Source: Gammaproteobacteria bacterium UBA2679
GTDB taxonomy: Bacteria > Pseudomonadota > Gammaproteobacteria > Pseudomonadales > Oleiphilaceae
Assembly: GCA_002354735.1 (NCBI GenBank)
Contig: DEMD01000009.1
Coordinates: 81,612 to 145,611 of the forward strand
Direction: 5' to 3'
DNA length: 64,000 nucleotides
Within the stretch, counting starts at the first letter, position 1. Every line of letters begins with the position of its first letter. Shown piece after piece: positions 14,746 through 23,269 of this stretch. Both the position numbers and the translations under genes were made by a program. The notes under the pieces are model-generated. The model was not told the origin of the DNA. It saw nothing but the letters and a program-made list of their open reading frames with translations, and ran no database searches.

Positions 14746-16578
14746 TTGAAAATTCGAGCTCTGATCGCACTCCTGTTCCTGTTGCAAGTGACTTCCGTAG
14801 CGCTGGCCAGTGAGGTTCTTCTCGAGCCTGCTACCCAGCGTCTGCCTCTTGGTCATCACACCCATTACTGGAAATCCGGGTCGACAGGCGCGACGATTCA
14901 TGAGGTCATGAATCTGCCGAGCGCGCAATGGACCTACAATGGACAAAGTGGCCTCAGCTTCGGCTATGATTCGACGCCGTACTGGATTCGTACGACGGTT
15001 CGGAATCCGGCGCAGGATCGGCGGGAGATGGTACTCGAACTCAGCTACCCTGTGCTCGACGATGTCGAGCTCTATCTCGTTACCAATGGCGAGGTGATCG
15101 AGACCTTCAGAACCGGCGACAAGCGCCACTTCGCTGAACGTCCGATACATCATCGTAACTTTCTCTTTCCAGTCACCCTGCCGCCCTTGAGCGAGCTCGA
15201 CCTGTATCTGCGCGTTCAATCGACCAGCGCACTTCAGGTCCCGCTCACGCTGTGGTCTCAGACGGCTTTCGACGTTACCGATCAATCCCGAATGCTGTTC
15301 CAGGGTATTTACTATGGCATCGCACTCGTGATGTTTCTCTATAACTTCTTCGTATATCTTGCTGTTTCTGAAAGACGCTTTCTCTATTATGTGGGGTACA
15401 GTGCCTGCATGCCGCTGTTTCTTGCGAGTCTTCACGGGCTGGCTTATCAATATCTCTGGCCAGACGCGAGCTGGTGGAATGATCAGGCCATTATCTTCTT
15501 TCTCAATGGCACGGTCTGCTTTGGCTGCCTGTTTACAATGCATTTCCTTTCGGTCAAGCCACAACTCCAGCTTCGCGCTTATCGCTCGATTCAGGCGCTG
15601 ATTATCCTGTCAGCGCTGCTGGTCCTTCTGTCGCTCTTCGTGCCCTACCGACTTCTCATCTCGCCGACCGTCGTGCTGGCCTTCATCGGTTGCGTAGTCC
15701 TGTTCTGTTATGGTCTTTACCGCTGGTGGTCGGGCGACCCAGGCGCAAGACTGTACTCCCTGGCCTGGGCATGCATGCTGCTCGGTGGCATCACCCTCGC
15801 ACTCAGCAAATTCACTGTGCTGCCGCAGAATTTCTTCACCGAAAACGCCACCCAGGTTGGCTCAGCCTTCGCCATCATCCTGTTTTCCATCGCCTTGGCA
15901 GACCGACTGAACAAGGATAAGCGGGCCCTGTTCCTGGCCCAACAGAAAGCATTCGATGTTCAGGTTGAAGCCAATAATCTGCTTGAAACCCGTGTCCACG
16001 AACGTACCAGCCAGCTGGCAGAACTGAATCAACGACTGCTGGAAATCAGTGCCACTGATACACTCACGCTACTGAAGAATCGTGGCTATTTCGACAGAGC
16101 CTTCCGCTCCAGTTTCGTAGAGGCTTTCCGTTATGCCAGGCCCTTATCCCTGCTCATTGTGGATATCGACCACTTCAAGCGCTTTAACGATGAGCACGGT
16201 CACCTCGTAGGCGATGACTGTATCAAGATGGTGGCAGCTTGCCTGCGGGAGATCGTAACCCGTCCGCAGGACCTGGCGGCCCGCTACGGTGGTGAGGAGT
16301 TCGTCGTCCTGCTCCCCGACACACCGCTGGAGGGCGCAATGAAAGTGGCAGAAAAAATCAGGGAGCAGATTGAGCAGTCAGACTTCCGTGTGTCATCGAG
16401 GACCCTCACTGTCACTGTCAGTATCGGCGTGAATAGCATGACCCCCACTGCGCCGGGAGACAGCCTGACGTTCTTCGCCGAAGCCGATAAAGCGCTTTAT
16501 GAAGCCAAAGCGCGTGGCCGCAACTGCGTGGTTGCCTGGCAGGAGCAGGACCTGCCGCATCCGCCTACTGGCGGATAA
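14746..16578 (+). CDS. 7TMR-DISM diguanylate cyclase
   Basis: A 610-residue membrane c-di-GMP synthase. It has a signal peptide (residues 1-22), a periplasmic 7TMR-DISMED2-like jelly-roll (about 30-160, including YWIRTTVRNPAQDRREMVLE), and seven membrane helices (about 190-385). A coiled-coil linker (AQQKAFDVQVEANNLLETRV) leads to a GGDEF domain (about 430-600). The active site reads GGEEF and the inhibitory I-site RPQD stands just before it, so the enzyme is probably active and product-inhibited. The start is TTG at 14746; no better ATG precedes the signal peptide. It ends convergent with the thioesterase, overlapping by 14 bp. The periplasmic ligand is unknown. Confidence 0.92.
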   Translation: MKIRALIALLFLLQVTSVALASEVLLEPATQRLPLGHHTHYWKSGSTGATIHEVMNLPSAQWTYNGQSGLSFGYDSTPYWIRTTVRNPAQDRREMVLELSYPVLDDVELYLVTNGEVIETFRTGDKRHFAERPIHHRNFLFPVTLPPLSELDLYLRVQSTSALQVPLTLWSQTAFDVTDQSRMLFQGIYYGIALVMFLYNFFVYLAVSERRFLYYVGYSACMPLFLASLHGLAYQYLWPDASWWNDQAIIFFLNGTVCFGCLFTMHFLSVKPQLQLRAYRSIQALIILSALLVLLSLFVPYRLLISPTVVLAFIGCVVLFCYGLYRWWSGDPGARLYSLAWACMLLGGITLALSKFTVLPQNFFTENATQVGSAFAIILFSIALADRLNKDKRALFLAQQKAFDVQVEANNLLETRVHERTSQLAELNQRLLEISATDTLTLLKNRGYFDRAFRSSFVEAFRYARPLSLLIVDIDHFKRFNDEHGHLVGDDCIKMVAACLREIVTRPQDLAARYGGEEFVVLLPDTPLEGAMKVAEKIREQIEQSDFRVSSRTLTVTVSIGVNSMTPTAPGDSLTFFAEADKALYEAKARGRNCVVAWQEQDLPHPPTGG

Positions 16579-16999
16579 GCTGCTGCAAGGCGCGCCTGAT
16601 TGTCTCAGGTATAGACACGGCTTTTTCATCCGACCTGCTCACAAATACATGCACGAAACTACCGCAAGCACAGGCGGCGGCCTCGCCCTTGCGAAATATC
16701 GCCAACTCGTACTCGACCGAGCTGTTGCCAAGCCGGGCGACCCTCAAGCCGACCTCGATCTCATCCGGATAAGCGATGCTCTGGCGATAGCTGCACTTCG
16801 AATCAACGACGTAGGCAATGACCGGCCCAGCCTTGATGTCGAGGCCACCCGAATGGATGAGGTAATGATTCACCGCCGTGTCGAAATAGGAATAATAGGT
16901 GACATTGTTGACGTGGCCGTACACATCATTATCCATCCAGCGAGTGGTAATACTGTGAAAACAGGTGTAGTCGGCCCGCGAGGGTACGTGTGCAGTCAT
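16565..16999 (-). CDS. 4-hydroxybenzoyl-CoA/YbgC-type thioesterase
   Basis: A 144-residue hotdog thioesterase. The signature RWMDNDVYGHVNNVTYYSYF contains the catalytic Asp and the active-site helix of the 4HBT class. The second part, DSKCSYRQSIAYPDEIEVGLR, matches the family's substrate strand. It should release acyl groups from CoA or ACP. It follows the alcohol dehydrogenase gene by two bases, so the pair probably acts on related oxygenated fatty or short-chain acyl compounds. This link is an inference from operon structure. Confidence 0.9.
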   Translation of the reverse strand: MTAHVPSRADYTCFHSITTRWMDNDVYGHVNNVTYYSYFDTAVNHYLIHSGGLDIKAGPVIAYVVDSKCSYRQSIAYPDEIEVGLRVARLGNSSVEYELAIFRKGEAAACACGSFVHVFVSRSDEKAVSIPETIRRALQQLIRQ

Positions 17000-17001
17000 A
17001 T

Positions 17002-18168
17002 TCAGTAGGCGCTCCGATAAATGGTAAGGGCCTCGGCTTCGGACATCTCCCGCGGATTGTTCACAAGCAGACGTTGCTGCAGCATGGCGTCTGCAGCCAG
17101 GCGAGGCAGAAAGGACTCGGGGATGTCCAGGTCACGCAGACGGGTCGGCAGGCCCAGCTCACTGATCAGCTGCTCCAGACCCGAAATCAATAGTTCAGCC
17201 CGTTCGCTCGTGCCACCGGTCAGCGGACTTTGCAGCACTATAGGGGCCAGCTCGCCATAGTGAACGTGGGCAAGACTGCTGTTGAAACGCAGCACATGCG
17301 GCAGAACCAGTGAGTTGCTGAGGCCGTGCGGAATGTGGAAATGTCCGCCCAGCGGATAGGCCAGTGCATGAACCGCGGCCACTGGCGCATTGGCAAAAGC
17401 CTGCCCCGCCAGCGTCGCGCCAAGCAGCATCGCCTGTCTGGCCTCGATGTTCTGCCCATCGCTTACCGCAGCACGGATATTGCCCGCAAGCAGGCGTAGC
17501 GCTTCCTTAGCGAGCATATCCGACAGCGGATTTTTCCTGATCTTGCTCGTATACGCTTCGATGGCGTGAACCATGGCGTCAACGCCTGTAGCGGCCGTGA
17601 CATGCGGCGGCAAGCCCAGGGTAAGCTGCGCGTCCAGTAATGCCACGTCCGGCATTAGCAGTGGAGAAACGATGCCAGACTTGGTCGTCTCGCCTGTCGT
17701 CACGATCGCAATTGGCGTCACTTCGGAACCAGTCCCTGCCGTCGTAGGCACCTGGATGAGTGGCAGTCGCTTACCTTTGGCATTGCCGACACCATAGGTT
17801 TCGGGCAAGGATTGTGAGCAACCAGGCGAAGCCAGCAGCGCCACCAGCTTTGCCACGTCCATCGAGCTGCCACCGCCAAAACCAATCACAGTATCTGTAC
17901 CGGCTGCACGTGCCTGATCTATGGCAGCGAGCACCGTCCGTTCGGATGGGTCTGCATCGACCTCACTGAAAACACTGAGTTTCAACGCAGCACGTTCGAA
18001 AGCCGGCCGAACCCGCTCAAGCAGGCCGGCTTTGAGAATGCCACCGTCGGTCACCAGGAAGACGGACGAAGCCTGCCGTTCACGACACAGTTCAGCCAGT
18101 TTACTGGCAGCTCCAGGCTCGGTGAGTATGGTGGGCGTGGTAATGAACTGAAATGACTGCACGGGCAT
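17002..18168 (-). CDS. Iron-containing alcohol dehydrogenase
   Basis: A group III (Fe-ADH) dehydrogenase, 388 residues from the ATG at 18168, which has GGAGG just upstream. The nucleotide-binding motif is GFGGGSSMDVAKL, followed by PTTAGTGSEVTP. Metal ligands are expected in TGVDAMVHAIEAY (Asp, His) and ALAYPLGGHFHIPHGLSN (two His). It interconverts alcohols and aldehydes with NAD(P); the substrate is not predictable. A longer frame to 18318 would add an unconserved N-terminus overlapping the divergent promoter, and I reject it. It is co-transcribed with the thioesterase downstream. Confidence 0.92.
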   Translation of the reverse strand: MPVQSFQFITTPTILTEPGAASKLAELCRERQASSVFLVTDGGILKAGLLERVRPAFERAALKLSVFSEVDADPSERTVLAAIDQARAAGTDTVIGFGGGSSMDVAKLVALLASPGCSQSLPETYGVGNAKGKRLPLIQVPTTAGTGSEVTPIAIVTTGETTKSGIVSPLLMPDVALLDAQLTLGLPPHVTAATGVDAMVHAIEAYTSKIRKNPLSDMLAKEALRLLAGNIRAAVSDGQNIEARQAMLLGATLAGQAFANAPVAAVHALAYPLGGHFHIPHGLSNSLVLPHVLRFNSSLAHVHYGELAPIVLQSPLTGGTSERAELLISGLEQLISELGLPTRLRDLDIPESFLPRLAADAMLQQRLLVNNPREMSEAEALTIYRSAY

Positions 18169-18321
18169 GGCCTCCGTGTTCTGAATGAAACTGAAACATA
18201 GCATGGGCCTTGCAATGAATCTCTTCTCAATCGGTGTTTCGTGAGCGGACAGCGGCTCACGGGCGTATACCGCTAGGATCATTGCCGACTGTCGGCAGTA
18301 GCATTTCAGGGATGACAACTG

Positions 18322-19554
18322 ATGGCGACAAACCAGACCAGGGAAAGATTGGACGTTGTGGATGCCATACGTGCACTCGCACTGTTCGGTGTATTGGTTA
18401 TGAACCTGCGTGACATGGCTGGGCTCGACCTGCTCTCAGCCGAGGCACTGCTTGCACTCCAGGGACCTGTCGACCGAGCGATAGAGTTTCTCGTAATACT
18501 GTTTTTCGATGAAAAATTCCTCTCTATCTTTTCTTTTCTGTTCGGATTGAGCTTTTTCCTTCTGTTGGAACGAAAGGCTCACCGGCCCGGCTTTATCTTC
18601 CTTTACGCCCGACGCTTACTGGCGCTCGCTGGATTCGGTCTGCTTAACATCGCCTTCCTGTATTGGGGTGACATTCTGCTGATCTACGCGGCCTATGGAA
18701 CCAGCATGGTCCTACTCGTCCGCTTGCCTCAGCGCTTCCTGCTTGGGCTGGCGGGCCTGTTCCTTATTGGGGGACCGCTTACACTGGCACTCGCAGGCGT
18801 CACGGCCGGTACCGCATCACAGACGCCAGCTGACCTGCAAGCGCTCCAGCAATTTGGCAGCCCGAGCTTTCTTGCTGGCGTTGAAGAGGGCTGGAATCGA
18901 TTCTTCTCGACAAGCGGCGGGTCGAACTACATCGAAGTGTGGGACCATAGCAATGTCTTTGGCATGCTTGTACTCGGCCTCTGGGCTGGGCGCGCGCGGA
19001 TTCCGCACCAGATTGGCCGCCATGCCAAAGCGCTTGGGCGTGCGACCGTTTGCTGCCTGTCGATTGGCTTCGGCATTGAAGTGACGCGGCTGCTCTTACC
19101 GAGCACCTCGATTCTCGCCACACTGGGTTTGATCGGCCCACCGATACTGGCGATTGGTTATCTGTGTGCGGCTGCACTCTGGCTCAATCGCCCGCGAGCA
19201 GCTCGAACCGTTCGCTTATTAGCAGCGCCAGGCCGACTGGCCCTCACCAATTACCTGGCCTATGGCTTACTGGGACAGATTCTCTTTTATGGATGGGCCT
19301 TCGGCTGGATAGGCACTATAGGCTCCGGCCTGCTCCTCGTCGTCGCTATCATCGCTTACGTGGCATTCCTGCTGCTCAGCCATATCTGGCTGAGCAGCTT
19401 CAAAATGGGCCCACTGGAATGGATCTGGCGCTGCCTGACTTATCTTCGGGTCGAGCCGCTGCGTAAATCTGGAACCGCACCGTCTGACGAGGGTGTGGCA
19501 CAAATGTCCAGCGCCAGTGCGTCACTGCCACCAGGTAATATCCGGGCAAAATAG
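18322..19554 (+). CDS. DUF418/YeiB-family membrane protein
   Basis: A 410-residue integral membrane protein with about ten helices. The N-terminus RLDVVDAIRALALFGVLVMN is the hallmark of the YeiB/DUF418 group, followed by FFDEKFLSIFSFLFGLSFFL. The C-terminal DUF418 domain includes LAAPGRLALTNYLAYGLLGQ. The fold is related to acyltransferase-3 membrane proteins, but the role of the group is unsettled. It is divergent from the alcohol dehydrogenase. The last 115 bp overlap, tail to tail, the dipeptidase gene, so one of the two C-termini may be an extension of a shorter ancestor. Confidence 0.9.
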   Translation: MATNQTRERLDVVDAIRALALFGVLVMNLRDMAGLDLLSAEALLALQGPVDRAIEFLVILFFDEKFLSIFSFLFGLSFFLLLERKAHRPGFIFLYARRLLALAGFGLLNIAFLYWGDILLIYAAYGTSMVLLVRLPQRFLLGLAGLFLIGGPLTLALAGVTAGTASQTPADLQALQQFGSPSFLAGVEEGWNRFFSTSGGSNYIEVWDHSNVFGMLVLGLWAGRARIPHQIGRHAKALGRATVCCLSIGFGIEVTRLLLPSTSILATLGLIGPPILAIGYLCAAALWLNRPRAARTVRLLAAPGRLALTNYLAYGLLGQILFYGWAFGWIGTIGSGLLLVVAIIAYVAFLLLSHIWLSSFKMGPLEWIWRCLTYLRVEPLRKSGTAPSDEGVAQMSSASASLPPGNIRAK

Positions 19555-20783
19555 CGGCAAACATTGAGGCCCGCGATATTCCTGATTGCTTCATTGCTGA
19601 ATGGCTGTGGTCGCTGCCGCATGACGGCCGTCAGCAAAGACAGCTCGCTGACGTCGAAGAAGGGCTGCACCGAACCGTCATAATCAGAACCGAGCGAGAC
19701 GTGCGCGTCTGCCTCAAGCCCCATCTCCTTCGCCAGCAGCATGGTGTACTCCATGGCATCTGCGATATGCCAGATGCTCGGACCAACCGCGTACGGCCAG
19801 TAACCAATACCTATGATGCCGCCACTCTCGAGGACCAGCCGGATCTGGTCGTCACTGAGATTACGCGCGGGTCGGCAAGGTTCGACGCACTGCCCTTTCA
19901 CACCGGTGTGAGACACCATCAAGGGTTTTGACAGCAGACGCGCGGCATCCTTCATACCAGCTTCAGACATATGCGCCAGATCGACGGCCATGCCCAAGGC
20001 CTCGGCAGCAAGCAGTGCGCGCTCGCCGCGCTGGGTAAGGCCGTAGCGTTCGCAGCCTTCGCTGGAACCGGCCAGCCCGTTGTCAAAGCGATGGGTGGCC
20101 GCAAACTGCCTGACACCAAGGTCGAAGAGCATTTTCATGTCTTTCTCTACAGACCCACTGGCAGACTCTGCGCCCACCCAGTGGCCACCTTCGATTCCGA
20201 GGATCGCGCCGACCACCTGTTCTCCGTTTCGCCGATCAATAACGAGCTGTCGCAGATCCTCCGCCGTCAGCAGCAACCGAAGCTCGGTACGACCTTCAGC
20301 TCTGGAGCGAGCCGCTGCTTCCTTGAGACGCTCTATCTGATACACCGCCCGCGCAAGCGCACTGTCGCTCGGCCGCCCCTGCACTGTCGCCAGCACATTT
20401 GCTATATCCAGGCGGTCGCCATCCACGCACTTTTCGGTGCCCTGAAAACGTTCGCGACCAAACGGAAAGGGACTACGGGTAACGATGGTGAACGACTGCA
20501 AGGCCACGCTGCCTTCGACCATCCGGGGCACATCGAGGTGTCCCCACAAACCTCTTTCGAGCAGATCGCGATCCCATTTGAGCGTGTCAGCGTGCAGATC
20601 AGCAATAAACATCGATCGGTGGAGTGCGAGGTCAGCCTCCTCCGGGACCGGAGCATCTGGATCAGACGCGATCCGGTTCAGCCACTGATCCAGCTCTTCT
20701 GCGCCAAAGAGTTTGATCCCAGCCAGGAAAAGAAGCACGACGATGAACAGTGGCAGCAGAATCTTCAGTAGCTTTCGAAACAT
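19440..20783 (-). CDS. Membrane dipeptidase (peptidase family M19)
   Basis: A 447-residue zinc dipeptidase with an N-terminal membrane anchor (LLKILLPLFIVVLLFLAGI), so it acts in the periplasm or at the membrane. Zinc-site segments of family M19 are present: DLHADTL, GIEGGHW, ATHRFDN, SHTGV and GSDYDGS. It should cleave dipeptides, possibly including D-amino-acid or cysteinyl-glycine types. The conserved fold ends near NIAGLNVCRYFARIL; the following 30 residues, read through the end of the DUF418 gene on the other strand, look like an unconserved tail. Confidence 0.92.
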   Translation of the reverse strand: MFRKLLKILLPLFIVVLLFLAGIKLFGAEELDQWLNRIASDPDAPVPEEADLALHRSMFIADLHADTLKWDRDLLERGLWGHLDVPRMVEGSVALQSFTIVTRSPFPFGRERFQGTEKCVDGDRLDIANVLATVQGRPSDSALARAVYQIERLKEAAARSRAEGRTELRLLLTAEDLRQLVIDRRNGEQVVGAILGIEGGHWVGAESASGSVEKDMKMLFDLGVRQFAATHRFDNGLAGSSEGCERYGLTQRGERALLAAEALGMAVDLAHMSEAGMKDAARLLSKPLMVSHTGVKGQCVEPCRPARNLSDDQIRLVLESGGIIGIGYWPYAVGPSIWHIADAMEYTMLLAKEMGLEADAHVSLGSDYDGSVQPFFDVSELSLLTAVMRQRPQPFSNEAIRNIAGLNVCRYFARILPGGSDALALDICATPSSDGAVPDLRSGSTRR

Positions 20784-20889
20784 GGCAATCCGGTTGGCGG
20801 CAGCGGGCGGTGGCGGAGAGTAGTTTTCAACTTAGCGTTTGCTTCAGAGAAAAGCCAGACTCAAGCCTGCGCAGCGCGAGCCTTCGGCC

Positions 20890-21393
20890 CTATTCAAGGG
20901 CAGTCAGCTGCATGCTACCCGGCTCAGTTTTCAGACGCTTCAGCTTTTCAGCGAAACTCACGACATAGTCAGGCTTGGACACAGGCAGAAAGTACGAGAA
21001 TTGCTCCGTTTGTGGATCCAGCGACTGGATGATTCGGGCCTCACTGTCGAGAGCAAAGGTTCGCGGCACATAGTCGCCATCGATATCGTATTGATTGCTG
21101 AGTCCAATATTCTTGTCGACATCGACCCTGATAAGTACCACGCCATCGAGACTGCTGACCACCGACTCTTCGCGGAAGAGTTTGCCGTAGGCCTTGCAGG
21201 TCGGGCACCAGTCAGCATAAAGCACCAGCATACCCACGCCGCCAGTCTTGTGCAGCTTGTCGACGCCTGCCTGGTAGCTGTGCCATTCGAGCTGCTCATC
21301 ATTCCAGTTGATGGGCACAAGCTCGTCGGCCCGACCGGTAACCGAGAGAAAAAACAGGCAGAGGAAAGGCAATACAATCCGATAATGTTTCAA
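20890..21393 (-). CDS. Exported thioredoxin-like protein
   Basis: A thioredoxin-fold protein with the redox site CPTC in LYADWCPTCKAYGKLF, near residue 65 of the short form. The cis-proline region is DGDYVPRTFALD. I start it at a TTG at 21393, giving the signal peptide LKHYRIVLPFLCLFFLSVTG; GGAG stands eight bases upstream. A longer start at 21471 would bury the signal peptide. It probably reduces or handles disulfides in the periplasm. It is divergent from the lectin-lyase gene and follows no obvious operon. Confidence 0.85.
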   Translation of the reverse strand: MKHYRIVLPFLCLFFLSVTGRADELVPINWNDEQLEWHSYQAGVDKLHKTGGVGMLVLYADWCPTCKAYGKLFREESVVSSLDGVVLIRVDVDKNIGLSNQYDIDGDYVPRTFALDSEARIIQSLDPQTEQFSYFLPVSKPDYVVSFAEKLKRLKTEPGSMQLTALE

Positions 21394-21635
21394 AGGTCTC
21401 ACTCCAAGATCAGTCCGTGTTTCGAGGGTCGGCAGGCTGTGTGATCTGCCCGTCTGAGAAGAGACGGACACAGGGGATAAATTCCGCTGGATTTTTCACA
21501 TCATGGCGCGATCAGGAAGTCGACCTGAGTCACAGTCCTGGTGATTCACCTCGAAGATGCGACTGAAGGCCGATGATTTACCCTTTCCCTGACATTAGGA
21601 TGGCGCGAACAACAAGCAGGACAGGCTGTACCTCC

Positions 21636-22850
21636 ATGACACCATCTCATCGCCTACTCGGCATACTCTCCCTCGTACTCGGCATGTGTTTCCCTCACGC
21701 GGCCCACGCTATAGCCGATGGCACTTATCAGATAGTGGCCAAGCACAGCGACAAGTGCGTCGATGTCTCAGGTGCGTCCGGCAGCAACGGCGCCATTGTC
21801 CATCAGTGGCGCTGTCATAGCGGCGACAATCAGAAATGGCAGGTTTTGGCCAAAGACGGTGGCTACCGCATCCAGGCCGTGCACTCGAGCAAATGCCTCG
21901 ATGTCAGCGGCGTGTCGACAGCGGACGGAGCGATGATGCAGCAATGGCGCTGTGGCAGCGGCGCCAACCAGCGCTTCCACATCGAACGACAAAGCGATGG
22001 TTCCTATCGCATACGTCCAATGCACAGCGGCAAGGTCGTGGAGGTGGGCGCCAGCTCTGCGGCTGACGGTGCGAATGTAAAGCAATGGCGCTGGTGGGGC
22101 GGAGACAGTCAGCGCTTTGCCTTTCGAAAGACCAACACGCCAACGGCTGCAAAGGCAGTTTGGAACGAAAGCTTCGACGGGCTTTCGGCGGGCAGTCGAT
22201 GGTTCGACGAGCCCTACACTGAAATAAGAAACGGCTGTGGCGTGAATGGCAGCAAGTGCGTGCGCATGACTTATGTGAGATCGAGCGTCGGCAGCCCACG
22301 CATCGTTGCGGAAAAGAGCCTCCCACCTGCTCGGGAATACACGCTCAACTATGACGTCATGTTCGAAAACGGCTTTGAATTTATCAAGGGCGGCAAGCTT
22401 CCGGGTTTGGGACCAAACAGGCCAACCGCAGGCTGTGCGCCCATCGTGGATGATGGCTGGAGTGCCCGTGTCATGTGGCGCAGGGACGGCGAACCCGTAA
22501 TCTATTCATATCATCAGAATCGGGCCAAGCGCTGCGGGGATGATTTCCATTCCTCCGTACAGTTTCAGACTGGCCGATACCAGGCTATTTCATTGCATGT
22601 AAAGGTCAATGATCCCTGGAGCGCCAATGGCCTTATTGATCTATATATCGACGGTCGGAAAGTGGCCTCGCATCAGAACGTCCAGTTGCGCGAGGTCGGC
22701 GGTAGTCAGACGGAGATCACGAAGTTCCTGCTGGCTACCTTCTTTGGTGGCTCTGACTGGTCCTGGGCACCGCCAAGGACCGTGTACGCCCGCTTCGACA
22801 ACTTTGCGGTGTACCCGGGCCTGCGAGTGCGTGGTGCTCCGGGCCGCTGA
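21636..22850 (+). CDS. Secreted ricin-type lectin fused to PL14-like polysaccharide lyase
   Basis: A 404-residue exported enzyme. A signal peptide (about residues 1-25, ILSLVLGMCFPHAAHA) is followed by a ricin B-type beta-trefoil lectin of three repeats (about 28-165). These carry CVDVSG/CLDVSG/VVEVGA and the QW signatures HQWRCHSG, QQWRCGSG and KQWRWWGG. The C-terminal half (about 180-400) resembles polysaccharide lyase family 14: YDVMFENGFEFIKGGKLPGL, ARVMWRRDGEPVIYSYH and FFGGSDWSWAPPRTVYARFD. Family members cut alginate or glucuronan. The ATG at 21636 is chosen for the signal peptide; two upstream ATGs (21573, 21600) are possible. The lectin would target a glycan. Confidence 0.86.
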   Translation: MTPSHRLLGILSLVLGMCFPHAAHAIADGTYQIVAKHSDKCVDVSGASGSNGAIVHQWRCHSGDNQKWQVLAKDGGYRIQAVHSSKCLDVSGVSTADGAMMQQWRCGSGANQRFHIERQSDGSYRIRPMHSGKVVEVGASSAADGANVKQWRWWGGDSQRFAFRKTNTPTAAKAVWNESFDGLSAGSRWFDEPYTEIRNGCGVNGSKCVRMTYVRSSVGSPRIVAEKSLPPAREYTLNYDVMFENGFEFIKGGKLPGLGPNRPTAGCAPIVDDGWSARVMWRRDGEPVIYSYHQNRAKRCGDDFHSSVQFQTGRYQAISLHVKVNDPWSANGLIDLYIDGRKVASHQNVQLREVGGSQTEITKFLLATFFGGSDWSWAPPRTVYARFDNFAVYPGLRVRGAPGR

Positions 22851-22901
22851 CCCTGGCGAACAGCCACTCCATCGCCCCACCATGGCTGCTCGGCCACGTC
22901 G

Positions 22902-23204
22902 CTAGTGAACGACGGCCAACACTTCATCCCAGCCTACTGGTTCATCGAAGCGGGTCGGCCGAGGACCGTCGAAGGTCACTGGCAGCACAGTGAGATCACT
23001 GGCATCGCTGAGGTCAAAACGACGCCAGCCCGGTACATCGCCAGACTCACTGAACCCTGCCAGCTGATAGGACAGCAGCTGATGCCGGCCGTCGAAGACG
23101 CCCAGCACTTGCGGCTCGACGAGACGAAAACCGCCGTGGTATTTCAGTTGTAGTAAATGCCGGTTGTCGATGGCGTGTTTCAGCGCCTGTATAATTGGTG
23201 CCAT
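22902..23204 (-). CDS. Stand-alone WYL-like domain protein
   Basis: A protein of about 100 residues from the ATG at 23204 (a TTG at 23243 would add 13). It appears to be a lone WYL-type ligand-binding domain: LKYHGGFRLVEPQVLGVFDGRHQLLSYQL, then WRRFDLSDASDLTVL, without the helix-turn-helix that usually precedes it. WYL domains bind small ligands or nucleic acid, and lone versions are often accessory regulators. It lies 65 bp after the GGDEF-EAL gene on the same strand, so it might be the last gene of the Wsp operon. Function is unknown. Confidence 0.68.
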   Translation of the reverse strand: MAPIIQALKHAIDNRHLLQLKYHGGFRLVEPQVLGVFDGRHQLLSYQLAGFSESGDVPGWRRFDLSDASDLTVLPVTFDGPRPTRFDEPVGWDEVLAVVH

Positions 23205-23269
23205 AATTGCGTCCAAGCATCCTTGTTCCGTGGGATTTCCCAACGGTACGGCCAGGCGCAGACGGAAGA

